NCBI GenBank assembly: GCA_028287035.1
Contig: JAQBQL010000141.1
Location: 1 to 7,477, forward strand
Direction: 5' to 3'
Length of the DNA: 7,477 bases
From: Labilithrix sp.
Lineage (GTDB): Bacteria; Myxococcota; Polyangia; Polyangiales; Polyangiaceae
Of this stretch, positions 1 through 7,477 are shown one piece after another (positions within the stretch are counted from its first letter, which is position 1; every line of letters begins with the position of its first letter). The notes under the pieces were generated by a model. The model had not been told where the DNA came from. It did not search any database and saw only the letters and a list, made by a program, of their open reading frames with translations. The translations under genes and the position numbers were made by a program.

Positions 1-798
<798 letters not shown>

Positions 799-807
799 TA
801 CGCGACG

Positions 808-1547
<740 letters not shown>

Positions 1548-1551
<4 letters not shown>

Positions 1552-2279
1552 GCACGGACGCGGTCGCGACCAAGCCCAGCGAGGGCGGCGCGCAGGGGGC
1601 AACCCACGGGGACAGCCACGGCCACCACGGCCCGGTCTGGCTCGCTCACCACTTCGACACGCCCGTCCAGCAGTTCGATGCTGCGAAGCTCGGGATGTGG
1701 GCCTTCCTGGTCCAGGAGATCCTGTTCTTCAGCGGGCTCTTCGTCGCCTACGGCGTGTACCGCAGCTGGTACCCCGAGATGTTCAAGGCGGCCGCTCACC
1801 AGCTGAACAAGGAGATGGGCGCCACCAACACGGTGGTGCTCCTCTTCTCGTCGCTGACCGCGGCGCTCGCGGTGCGCGCGGCGCAGGTCGGTAACCGGAA
1901 GCTCACCGGCCGTCTCCTGCTCACCACGGTCGGCTGCGCGTGCACGTTCCTCGTCATCAAGTTCTTCGAGTACAAGCACAAGTTCGAGGGCGGGCTCCTG
2001 CCGGGTCGGTTCTTCCACCCGCACGCCGAGCACCTCGTCCAGGGCGGCCCCGCGCTGCCCGAGAACGGCGGCACGTTCTTCTCGATCTACTTCATGATGA
2101 CCGGCGTCCACGGCGTCCACGTCATCATCGGTATCGGCGTCTTCATCTGGGTGTACCTGCGCAACCAGCGCGGTGACTTCAGCAAGGAATTCTGGACCCC
2201 CGTCGACCTCGTCGCCCTCTACTGGCACCTCGTCGACCTCGTCTGGATCTACCTCTTCCCGCTGCTCTATCTGATCTGA
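1548..2279 (+). CDS. ctaE: Cytochrome c oxidase subunit III
   Basis: The 243-residue integral membrane subunit binds subunit I and stabilises the oxidase. ATG 1548 is chosen because it overlaps the ctaD stop as ATGA and has AAGGAAAGG (1532-1540) 7 bases upstream; the frame stays open further 5', but that part is antiparallel to nothing and lies within ctaD. The first ~45 residues are soluble and His-rich (HGDSHGHHGPVWLAHH). About five membrane segments follow (roughly 46-70, 94-112, 122-141, 178-203, 222-242), matching the short five-helix form of subunit III instead of the seven-helix mitochondrial form. Typical blocks are KLGMWAFLVQEILFFSGLF, MTGVHGVHVIIG and ALYWHLVDLVWIYLFPLLY. Glu57 in VQEILFF corresponds to the conserved carboxylate known from bovine Glu90. 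The gene lies 8 bases before ctaF and is surely in the same transcript. Confidence 0.96.
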
Positions 2280-2287
2280 GAACGACC

Positions 2288-2776
2288 ATGGATTACCGGA
2301 CAGACGCCCACGATCACGTCGACGACGGAGCCGTTCACGCGCACATCTCGTCGACCGCGTTCTACGTCGCGATCTTCGTTGGTCTGCTCATGCTCACCGG
2401 CCTCACGGTCGGACAGTCCTACGTCGACCTCGGCCGCCTCAACATCGTGCTGGTCGTGCTCATCGCGACCATGAAGGCGTCGCTCGTCGTCACCTTCTTC
2501 ATGCACCTTCGCTGGGACAACAAGTTCAACGCGTTGATGTTCATCTCGTCGCTCTTCTTCATCGGCGTGTTCTTCGCGTACACGATGAACGACACCGACC
2601 AGCGCGGCGAGTTCGACTCCGACCACAACGTGCCCGTCTGGGACAAGACCGGTGAGCCGGCGCCCGGTGGCTTCGTCACGAAGCAGCCGCACACGCCGTC
2701 GCCGAGCGAGCCGAACGATCACGCGCCGCCGGCCGGTGCGGATCCGCATGGCTCCGTGCCTGTCCAGCAGCACTGA
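2288..2776 (+). CDS. ctaF: Cytochrome c oxidase subunit IV (prokaryotic type) with C-terminal extension
   Basis: This is a small three-helix accessory subunit of the bacterial aa3/caa3 oxidase, 162 residues. The N-terminus is acidic and His-containing (DAHDHVDDGAVHAH). Helix 1 spans about 22-43, helix 2 about 52-74 with the family signature IATMKASLVVTFFMHLRW, and helix 3 about 81-100. Family members usually end soon after helix 3, near 100 residues. Here a further ~60 residues follow, acidic at first and then rich in Pro, His and Gly (TPSPSEPNDHAPPAGADPH), with no predicted secondary structure; its role is unknown. The start at ATG 2288 lies 8 bases after the ctaE stop, and the purine-rich GAGAACGA just before it is at best a weak ribosome-binding site, so coupling to ctaE is likely. 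The stop is TGA 2774-2776, and no clear terminator follows. Confidence 0.9.
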   Translation: MDYRTDAHDHVDDGAVHAHISSTAFYVAIFVGLLMLTGLTVGQSYVDLGRLNIVLVVLIATMKASLVVTFFMHLRWDNKFNALMFISSLFFIGVFFAYTMNDTDQRGEFDSDHNVPVWDKTGEPAPGGFVTKQPHTPSPSEPNDHAPPAGADPHGSVPVQQH

Positions 2777-2803
2777 GACAAACCGCACGATTTTCCTCCT
2801 GCC

Positions 2804-2826
2804 GTGCCCGGGGTAGTCTCGGGCAC
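2804..2826 (+). repeat. Inverted repeat (7-bp stem, 9-base loop) just before the glycosyltransferase start
   Basis: GTGCCCG (2804-2810) and CGGGCAC (2820-2826) are perfectly complementary around a 9-base loop. The stem ends one base before ATG 2828, where a ribosome-binding site would be expected, and its first three bases are the only alternative upstream GTG start. There is no T-run after it, so it does not look like an intrinsic terminator of the oxidase operon. It could fold in the mRNA and limit initiation. GC-rich stems of this length are common by chance in such DNA. Confidence 0.45.
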
Positions 2827-2827
2827 G

Positions 2828-3604
2828 ATGAGCTCGCTGCCTCCGCTTCGCCGGATCGACATCGACGGCCTGCAGTTCGACGACGTGACGATGGACGAGG
2901 CGACGGCCCGCATCGTGGCGCTCGCGAAGCTCCGCGATCGTCCGCGCTTCGTCTGCACCGGCAACCTCGACCACCTCGCGATCGCCGCCGCCGACCCGGC
3001 CTTCAAGGCGGCGTACGAGGCCGCCGACCTCGTCGTGGCGGACGGCGCGCCGGTCGTGTGGCTGTCGAAGCTCGGGGGCACGCCGCTCCGAGAGCGCGTC
3101 GCCGGCAGCGATCTCTTCTGGACGCTCGGGCAGGCGTCGGCCCGTGCCGGCGTGACGCTGTTCTTCCTCGGCGGCGTCCCCGGCGCGGCCGACGCGGCGA
3201 AGGCGGAGCTCGAACGGCGCTTCCCGGGGACGCGCGTCATCGGCACCTACTGTCCGCCGTTCGCGGCGTTCGACACGCAGGAGGAGCAGGACCGCATCCG
3301 TGACGTCGTGAAGGCCGCGAACCCCGACATCCTCCTCGTCGCGTTCGGCGCGCCCAAGCAGGAGAAGTGGATCGCGAAGAACCTCGAGCGCCTCGGCGTG
3401 CCGCTGTCGATCGGCGTCGGCGGCTCGTTCGAGATGGCGAGCGGCATGCTGAAGCGCGCCCCGAAGTGGATGCAGGACGCGGGGCTCGAATGGGCCTACC
3501 GCTTCGCGCAGCAGCCGCGCCGCCTCTTCGACCGCTACATCGTGCGTGACGTCCCGCATCTCGCGAAGGCCGCGGCTCGCACCGCGAAGGAACGCTGGCT
3601 CTGA
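2828..3604 (+). CDS. WecG/TagA/CpsF-family (GT26) glycosyltransferase
   Basis: The 258-residue enzyme belongs to the family that adds a sugar, usually an N-acetylated aminosugar or its uronic acid, from a UDP donor to a lipid-linked intermediate in exopolysaccharide, teichoic acid or enterobacterial common antigen synthesis. Visible family blocks are CTGNLDHL (43-50), VADGAPVVW (70-78), with Asp72 the likely counterpart of the catalytic Asp in TagA, ERVAGSDLFW (89-98), LFFLGGVPGAADAAK (111-125), LLVAFGAPKQEKWI (169-182), GVGGSFEMASG (196-206) and the C-terminal RAPKWMQDAGLEWAYRF with PRRLFDRYI. Members often attach to the membrane through this C-terminal arm, so a peripheral inner-membrane location is likely. 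ATG 2828 is preferred to GTG 2804, which would add eight residues and lies in an inverted repeat; neither has a good ribosome-binding site. Donor and acceptor cannot be read from sequence. The next gene, 14 bases on, is another glycosyltransferase. Confidence 0.93.
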   Translation: MSSLPPLRRIDIDGLQFDDVTMDEATARIVALAKLRDRPRFVCTGNLDHLAIAAADPAFKAAYEAADLVVADGAPVVWLSKLGGTPLRERVAGSDLFWTLGQASARAGVTLFFLGGVPGAADAAKAELERRFPGTRVIGTYCPPFAAFDTQEEQDRIRDVVKAANPDILLVAFGAPKQEKWIAKNLERLGVPLSIGVGGSFEMASGMLKRAPKWMQDAGLEWAYRFAQQPRRLFDRYIVRDVPHLAKAAARTAKERWL

Positions 3605-3618
3605 AGGCGCCGAGCACG

Positions 3619-4851
3619 ATGCGCGTCCTCCATCTCACGACCGAGTTCCCGTGGCCCGCCACGAGCGGCGGCTCCGTGCGCACCATCTCGCAGCTGCGCA
3701 TCCTGGCGTCGCTGCCCGAGGTCGAGTCCGTCACGGTGCTAAGCGTCGCCGAGCAGCCGGTCGAGGACCGCGACCGCGTCGCGCTCGAGAAGGCCATCCC
3801 GAAGCTGCGCGTGATGCCGCCGCTCTTCCACCCGGTGCACCTCTTCGACTTCAAGGCGTACGTCCCGCGGGTCGCCCTGCTCCGTGCGCTCCGCGGCGTG
3901 CCCTATCTCGCGGGCAAGTGGGACTCGCGCGCGCTGCACGCGGCGCTCCAGCGCGAGCTCGTCGACAGCGCGGTCGACGTCGTCTACATCGACCACCTCG
4001 GGATGGCGCGGTACCTCCCCGACGTCGCGCGCGAGCGGCCGACGTGCCACGTCGTGCTCGACCAGCACAACGTCGAGAGCGACTTCTTCAAGCAGTTCGC
4101 CGACAAGCAGAAGGGCCCGAAGAAGCTCGTCGCGCAGGCCGAGTACGAGGCGGCGGTGCGGTTCGAGAAGGAGGCGCTCCGCCAGGTGAACGCGGTCGTC
4201 GCGATCTCCGGCGAGGACGCCAAGCACTTCGACGCGCTCGCCGGCATCCACGCGCACGTGGTGCCGATGGTGCTCCCGTTCGAGCGGAAGCCGCGTCCGC
4301 GCCCGGCGACCCCGAACCTCTGCTACGTCGGCAACCTGCGCTGGCACCCGAACGTGGCGGGCCTCGACTGGTTCTGCCGCGACGTCTGGCCGAAGGTCCG
4401 CGCCCGCCTGCCCGACGCGACCTTCGAGATCGCCGGCGTGGGGCTGAAGGCCGATGCGAGCGGGAAGCTGCCGGTGCCCGAGGCCTGGCAGGTCCCCGGC
4501 GTCACCACCGTCGGATTCCTCGAGGATCTCGAGCCGCTCTACGCGCGGTCGCTCGCGATGCTGGCGCCCGTGTTCGGCGGGTCGGGGGTGCGCGTGAAGA
4601 TGCTCGAGGGCTTCCGTGCCGGCATGCCCGTCGTGACGACGCCCGACGGGGCCTTCGGTCTGCCGCTCGCCGACGGCGAACAGGCGATGATCGCCGACAC
4701 GCCCGACGGCTTCGCGGACCGCGTCGCCCGCCTCGTGTCCGACGAGCCGCTCCGTCAGCGGGTGCGCGAGGGCGGCTACGGCTACCTCGAGGAGCACCAC
4801 TCGCTCGCGGCGGCGCAGGGCGTCATGCGAAAGGTGCTCGGCATCGCCTGA
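3619..4851 (+). CDS. GT-B glycosyltransferase, GT4-like (group 1)
   Basis: The 410-residue protein has the two-Rossmann-domain layout of retaining GT-B glycosyltransferases. The N-terminal acceptor domain opens with MRVLHLTTEFPWPATSGGSVRT, where the glycine-rich loop (16-19) is typical, and includes VVLDQHNVES (145-154), a block common in this group. The C-terminal donor domain starts near 232 with LCYVGNLRWHPN and runs through FEIAGVG (269-275), VGFLEDLEPLYARS (298-311) and the nucleotide-sugar block GGSGVRVKMLEGFRAGMPVV (320-339). Glu330 matches the second Glu of the EX7E motif; the first is replaced by Gly, as in many relatives of this type. No signal peptide or membrane helix is seen, so it should act at the cytoplasmic membrane face. 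GAAGG (3603-3607) lies 11 bases before ATG 3619. It is probably co-transcribed with the GT26 gene and used in the same polysaccharide pathway. The substrate is unknown. Confidence 0.92.
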   Translation: MRVLHLTTEFPWPATSGGSVRTISQLRILASLPEVESVTVLSVAEQPVEDRDRVALEKAIPKLRVMPPLFHPVHLFDFKAYVPRVALLRALRGVPYLAGKWDSRALHAALQRELVDSAVDVVYIDHLGMARYLPDVARERPTCHVVLDQHNVESDFFKQFADKQKGPKKLVAQAEYEAAVRFEKEALRQVNAVVAISGEDAKHFDALAGIHAHVVPMVLPFERKPRPRPATPNLCYVGNLRWHPNVAGLDWFCRDVWPKVRARLPDATFEIAGVGLKADASGKLPVPEAWQVPGVTTVGFLEDLEPLYARSLAMLAPVFGGSGVRVKMLEGFRAGMPVVTTPDGAFGLPLADGEQAMIADTPDGFADRVARLVSDEPLRQRVREGGYGYLEEHHSLAAAQGVMRKVLGIA

Positions 4852-4891
4852 TCGACGTGTAAGGGCGCCCCGGAGCACGCGTTGGTCTGCC

Positions 4892-6121
4892 ATGCGGACG
4901 ACGACGACCCTGGGCGTGACGATGATGCTGGCCCTCCTCGCGGGCTGCGGCTCGAGCCGGAACGAGGCGGCCCCTCCGGCCTCGGCGCGTGGCGGAGAGA
5001 CCTCTCCCGCGGGAGGCGCCGAGGCGGCAGCCTCGTACGCCGCGAAGGAGGCACCCGCGACGGGGGGCGCGCCGATGATGCCTCGGTCCTCGCCGGCGCC
5101 CATGCCGGCCGCCGCACCGATGGCGCCGGCCCCGGCGGGCGACATGAGGATGGCGAGCGCCGCGCCCCCGGGCGGCCCGGTCTTGCCGACCGAAGGGGCG
5201 CCCCTCGCGCGCAACGAGCCGATGGGCGGCGGCCTGCTCACCGCCGGCGTGTGGGACGACAACAAGAATTTCGAGTTCTGGAAGCCCTACCAGGCGCGGT
5301 TCAGCGGCGCGCACGGCGCCGACTTCGCGATGTTCGGCAAGCAGGAGCTCGAGGACTCGCGGGCGATCGCCGCGCGCACGAGCGGTCCGCGGAGCGAGCT
5401 CGACGTGCAGCTCGTCCTCGACACCACCGGCAGCATGGGCGACGAGCTCTCGTACCTGCAGACGGAGTTCGACGCAATCGCCGCGCAGGTGAAGACGAAG
5501 TTCCCCAACGTCACGCCGCGCTGGAGCCTCGTCGTCTATCGCGACCACGGCGACGAGTACGTGGCGCGCCCCTTCGACTTCTCGACGGACACGGCGCGGT
5601 TCCGGCGCGAGCTCGCCGCCCAGCAGGCGGGCGGCGGCGGCGACACGCCGGAGGCGGTCGTCGAGGGCCTCGGCACCGGCCTCAAGCAGCAGTGGCGCAC
5701 GCAGGGCAACGTGGCGAAGATCGTGTTCTGGGTCGCCGACGCTCCCGCGCACCCGGGCGAGGGGCAGAAGCTCGCCGGCGTGCTCCGTGAGGCGAAGAAG
5801 AAGGGCGTCCACATCTATCCCATCGCCTCGAGCGACGCCGACGACGCGGCCGAGTACCAGATGCGGAGCGCCGCGCAGCTCACCGCCGGACGCTACGTGT
5901 TCCTCACGAACGACTCCGGCGTCGGCAACTCCCACGCCGAGCCGCACATCCCTTGCTACAGCGTCTCGCGCCTCGACCACGCGATCGTTCGCATGATCGA
6001 GACCGAGATGAGCGGCCAGCCCGCGCCCGCGCCCGCCGAGCAGGTGGTGCGCACGGTCGGCAGCCCCGACGCGGCCGGCCGCTGCAAGCTCCCGAGCGGG
6101 ATGCTCGTCGCGAGCTACTGA
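4892..6121 (+). CDS. VWA-domain lipoprotein
   Basis: A 409-residue predicted secreted lipoprotein. The N-terminus MRTTTTLGVTMMLALLAGC is a signal peptide with lipobox LAGC and lipidated Cys19; no Asp follows, so transport to the outer membrane is possible. Residues 20-112 are low-complexity Ala/Pro/Gly/Met, a likely flexible tether. A block LTAGVWDDNKNFEFWKPY (116-133) precedes the von Willebrand A fold (about 170-345). The MIDAS metal site looks complete: Asp177, Thr179 and Ser181 (DTTGS), Thr252 in GGDTPE and Asp283 in VADAP. Such domains bind protein ligands through Mg2+; the partner here is unknown. Two Cys (355 and 398) lie beyond the fold and could pair. ATG 4892 is the first start of the frame and gives a proper signal peptide; the nearest GGAG (4872-4875) is 16 bases upstream, rather far. 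It lies 40 bases after the glycosyltransferase with no clear terminator between, and its stop overlaps the convergent gene by 7 bases. Confidence 0.88.
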   Translation: MRTTTTLGVTMMLALLAGCGSSRNEAAPPASARGGETSPAGGAEAAASYAAKEAPATGGAPMMPRSSPAPMPAAAPMAPAPAGDMRMASAAPPGGPVLPTEGAPLARNEPMGGGLLTAGVWDDNKNFEFWKPYQARFSGAHGADFAMFGKQELEDSRAIAARTSGPRSELDVQLVLDTTGSMGDELSYLQTEFDAIAAQVKTKFPNVTPRWSLVVYRDHGDEYVARPFDFSTDTARFRRELAAQQAGGGGDTPEAVVEGLGTGLKQQWRTQGNVAKIVFWVADAPAHPGEGQKLAGVLREAKKKGVHIYPIASSDADDAAEYQMRSAAQLTAGRYVFLTNDSGVGNSHAEPHIPCYSVSRLDHAIVRMIETEMSGQPAPAPAEQVVRTVGSPDAAGRCKLPSGMLVASY

Positions 6122-6864
6122 GGACAGTCGGGCAGGCGGTCGACGTACACGCCGCCCGCGCAGTTGCTGAACACGCTGTAGCAGGCGGCGGGGCTCGCGC
6201 CGCCGTCCTTGCCGGCGATGCAGGTCGTGCGGATCTCGTCGGTGAGCGCGTCCGACAGCTCCCACGCGGCGGTGAAGACGTCGTCGACGCTCTTCGGGCC
6301 CTTCGACGGATCGTAGGCGACCTTCCGGGCCTTGCAGCCCGCCACGTCGGCGGGCTCGCACATCCGGCAGTAGCCATCGACCACCGCCAGCTGCGCGGCG
6401 GTCGGCGTGGCGCTCGCGTACGACCGGTACTCGCAGTCGCGGCGCGCGTTGCCGTCGCAGTTCGCGGGCGTCGTGAGGCACGTGGTCTCCGCGCGGCGGA
6501 AGGCGTCGCTGTTGATCTTCTGGTCGTTCACCGCGCACCAGGCGTCGAACTTCGCGGCGCCGCAGTTCAGCGGGTCGCCCGCGTCCGGCTCGAGCGCCGC
6601 GCACGCGGTCTGGTACTGGCGCGTGCGCTCGCACGTGGTGGCGCCCTGCGGCAGCGAGCTGTCCTCCTGCGGAGTGGCGGCGTCGTCCTCGGGGTCGACG
6701 GGGCCGCGCGCGTCCTTGCCCGCGTCGCTGGCCGGCGGGGCCGTTGGCTCGCTCCCCGTTGCGCTGCCGTTGTCGGTGCACGCGCCGAGGAGCCCGGCGA
6801 AGCACGCGCAGAGGAGGGTGGACGTCGACGCCAGCGTGCAAAGGAAGAGGAGCGGTCGCTTCAC
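6115..6864 (-). CDS. Cysteine-rich predicted lipoprotein, unknown function
   Basis: I do not recognise the family. Read from GTG 6864 (VKRPLLFLCTLAS...), the 249-residue product begins with two basic residues, a hydrophobic stretch and two possible lipobox cysteines, LCAC (Cys21) and LGAC (Cys29). A linker rich in Asp, Ala, Pro and Ser follows (about 30-70, with SDAGKDA), a style frequent in myxobacterial lipoproteins. The mature domain has 14 further cysteines, several in pairs such as CERTRQYQTAC and YCRMC, suited to several disulfides outside the cytoplasm. The frame stays open to ATG 6903, but that start would put 13 residues with no signal character before the basic segment; GTG 6873 is also possible. 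No strong ribosome-binding site separates them. The stop is TAG (6117-6115), the only stop in the window, apart from the one in ctaD, that is not TGA. It is transcribed towards the VWA gene and overlaps it by 7 bases. Confidence 0.72.
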   Translation of the reverse strand: MKRPLLFLCTLASTSTLLCACFAGLLGACTDNGSATGSEPTAPPASDAGKDARGPVDPEDDAATPQEDSSLPQGATTCERTRQYQTACAALEPDAGDPLNCGAAKFDAWCAVNDQKINSDAFRRAETTCLTTPANCDGNARRDCEYRSYASATPTAAQLAVVDGYCRMCEPADVAGCKARKVAYDPSKGPKSVDDVFTAAWELSDALTDEIRTTCIAGKDGGASPAACYSVFSNCAGGVYVDRLPDCPQ

Positions 6865-6946
6865 CCGTCGCACACTAGCGCAGGATGCGGCCGCGTCGAA
6901 CACGCGACAAACGCGGTGTATTCCGGCCGTTCGCGCGGCGCGTCAC

Positions 6947-6960
6947 ACGCTTCGAAGCGT
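6947..6960. repeat. Perfect 14-bp palindrome, possible operator
   Basis: ACGCTTCGAAGCGT reads the same on both strands. It ends one base before the proposed -35 element at 6962, a usual place for a dimeric regulator site. By base statistics alone a palindrome of this length is expected roughly once per window of this size, so only the position makes it notable. Confidence 0.35.
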
Positions 6961-6961
6961 C

Positions 6962-6989
6962 TTGCCGGGGTACGAGCCGCTGCTATCGT
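6962..6989 (+). promoter_or_regulatory. Candidate sigma70-type promoter for the RRM gene
   Basis: TTGCCG (6962-6967) and TATCGT (6984-6989) are separated by 16 bases, and TGC (6981-6983) directly before the -10 fits an extended -10 element. Transcription would begin near 6996 and leave a leader of about 170 bases before ATG 7165. Long leaders occur on cold- or stress-regulated RNA-binding protein genes. The match is modest and unproven; no other pair in this region looked better. Confidence 0.3.
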
Positions 6990-7107
6990 TCAGGAAGTCA
7001 CGACGTGGAAACGGGCACGGATCGGACTCTCTCCATTGGGGAATCGGGGCACGCTCACGACTCGCATGCACGTTTGGCTCGCTCCCCGGTCCCTCCACGG
7101 CTCCATG

Positions 7108-7146
7108 GCTCCGGGCGGCGCGATACGCTGGAAGTGAAACCGGAGC
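7108..7146 (+). repeat. Inverted repeat in the RRM gene leader
   Basis: GCTCCGG (7108-7114) can pair with CCGGAGC (7140-7146), and two G-U pairs could extend the outer end. The loop is 25 bases with a small GCG/CGC stem inside. The right arm contains GGAG, and the purine run GGGGAAAGAG (7148-7157), the likely ribosome-binding region for ATG 7165, follows at once. The hairpin could affect initiation, but stems of this size are frequent in GC-rich sequence. Confidence 0.35.
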
Positions 7147-7164
7147 TGGGGAAAGAGACTGCTC

Positions 7165-7477
7165 ATGAGCTCGCGGCTATACGTCGGTAACCTCTCGTAC
7201 GAGACGGACACGGAGACGCTTCGTACGGCGTTCTCCACTGCGGGAGAAGTGACTGACGCGCACGTGGTCACCGACCGTGAAAGCGGCCGGTCGCGTGGTT
7301 TCGGCTTCGTCACGATGGCGACGCCTGACCTCGCGAAGAAGGCGATCGAGACGATGAACGGCGCGAACATCGATGGTCGCGCGGTCCGCGTGAACGAGGC
7401 CGAGGAGCGGCCCGGCGGCGGCGGCGGCGGCGGCGGTGGTCGCGGTGGCGGCTTCGGCGGCGGCGGCGGTGGTCGCG
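7165..7477 (+). CDS. Glycine-rich RNA-binding protein, single RRM domain (3' partial)
   Basis: The visible 104 residues contain one RNA recognition motif at about 4-79 and the beginning of a Gly/Arg tail. The two RNA-contact strands are clear: RNP2 LYVGNL (5-10) and RNP1 RGFGFVTM (44-51), with the aromatic residues Tyr6, Phe46 and Phe48 that stack on bases. The helix-1 part (TETLRTAFSTAG) and the MNGANIDGRAVRV end are also typical. From residue 84 the protein is almost only glycine broken by Arg93, Phe97 and Arg104, an RGG-like tail that binds RNA loosely. Bacterial members occur in cyanobacteria, myxobacteria and others, are cytoplasmic, and several are cold- or stress-induced. ATG 7165 gives the usual MSSRLYVGNL start; GGGGAAAGAG (7148-7157) is a weak ribosome-binding region. 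The gene runs off the right edge, so tail length is unknown. Confidence 0.95.
   Translation, partial: MSSRLYVGNLSYETDTETLRTAFSTAGEVTDAHVVTDRESGRSRGFGFVTMATPDLAKKAIETMNGANIDGRAVRVNEAEERPGGGGGGGGGRGGGFGGGGGGR
7422..7477 (+). repeat. Repeats encoding the Gly/Arg tail
   Basis: A 23-base segment at 7422-7444 recurs exactly at 7455-7477, a 33-base (11-residue) period that encodes a glycine run ending in arginine. The unit is made of GGC/GGT glycine codons, so it is prone to slippage and copy number may vary between strains. The array may continue beyond the edge. Confidence 0.75.

Larger units (their letters stand above)
6865..7164. other. Divergent intergenic region between the lipoprotein and RRM genes
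   Basis: This 300-base stretch lies between the 5' ends of two divergent genes, so it should hold promoters for both. It contains a perfect 14-bp palindrome (6947-6960), a possible + strand promoter directly after it, and a hairpin (7108-7146) just ahead of the RRM start. I see no convincing - strand promoter, no tRNA-like cloverleaf and no believable small gene; open frames crossing it lack a codon pattern or family features. Confidence 0.6.

Noticed and set aside
2777..2827. Intrinsic terminator between ctaF and the GT26 gene
   Set aside because: The only stem (2804-2826) lacks a following T-run; the TTTT at 2791-2794 precedes it.
2267..3559. Open frame of 430 codons on the - strand across ctaF and the GT26 gene
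   Set aside because: It runs opposite two recognised genes and has the same biased composition.
4823..6841. Open frame of 672 codons on the - strand across the VWA gene and the lipoprotein
   Set aside because: It is antisense to the VWA gene and out of frame with the better-supported - strand lipoprotein; composition is Arg/Ala/Gly/His-biased and no motif is visible.
6865..6903. Upstream ATG (6903) as start of the - strand lipoprotein
   Set aside because: It would place 13 extra residues before the basic start of the signal peptide; GTG 6864 or 6873 gives a normal lipoprotein signal.
6744..7088. 15-base direct repeat TTGGCTCGCTCCCCG at 6744-6758 and 7074-7088
   Set aside because: One copy lies in coding sequence and one in the intergenic region, there is no target duplication or further similarity around them, and chance is plausible in GC-rich DNA.

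Overview
The window is high-G+C, gene-dense DNA with strong G/C bias at third codon positions. It most resembles a myxobacterium-like (Myxococcota) chromosome. The support is indirect: an A2-type aa3 oxidase operon with the order subunit I - III - IV, lipoproteins with Asp/Ala/Gly/Pro-rich linkers after the lipobox, a tethered von Willebrand A protein, and a single-RRM RNA-binding protein with an Arg/Gly tail. The assignment is inference from style and gene content, not from a marker gene.

Region 1 (1-2776, + strand) is the tail of a cytochrome c oxidase operon. Subunit I (ctaD) enters from the left edge without its first helix and runs to 1551, but codon 796-798 is an in-frame TAG in an otherwise intact, single-frame gene. 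Subunit III (ctaE, 1548-2279) starts inside the ctaD stop codon (ATGA overlap). Subunit IV (ctaF, 2288-2776) follows 8 bases later with an unusual Pro/His-rich C-terminal tail. Together they encode the membrane core of a terminal oxidase that reduces O2 to water and pumps protons.

Region 2 (2828-4851, + strand) holds two glycosyltransferases 14 bases apart: a WecG/TagA/CpsF (GT26) enzyme and a GT4-like GT-B enzyme. They probably act in the same surface-polysaccharide or glycolipid pathway. A 7-bp inverted repeat ends one base before the preferred start of the first.

Region 3 (4892-6864) holds two predicted lipoproteins that converge and overlap by 7 bases at their stop codons. The + strand one is a VWA protein with a complete MIDAS-like metal site. 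The - strand one is a cysteine-rich protein of unknown function.

Region 4 (6865-7477) is a 300-base divergent intergenic region followed by a glycine-rich RRM protein cut by the right edge. The intergenic stretch carries a 14-bp perfect palindrome, a possible extended -10 promoter beside it, and a hairpin next to the RRM ribosome-binding region.

I found no tRNA, rRNA, CRISPR array, insertion sequence or obvious new defence or biosynthetic system. The observation most worth following up is the in-frame stop in ctaD.
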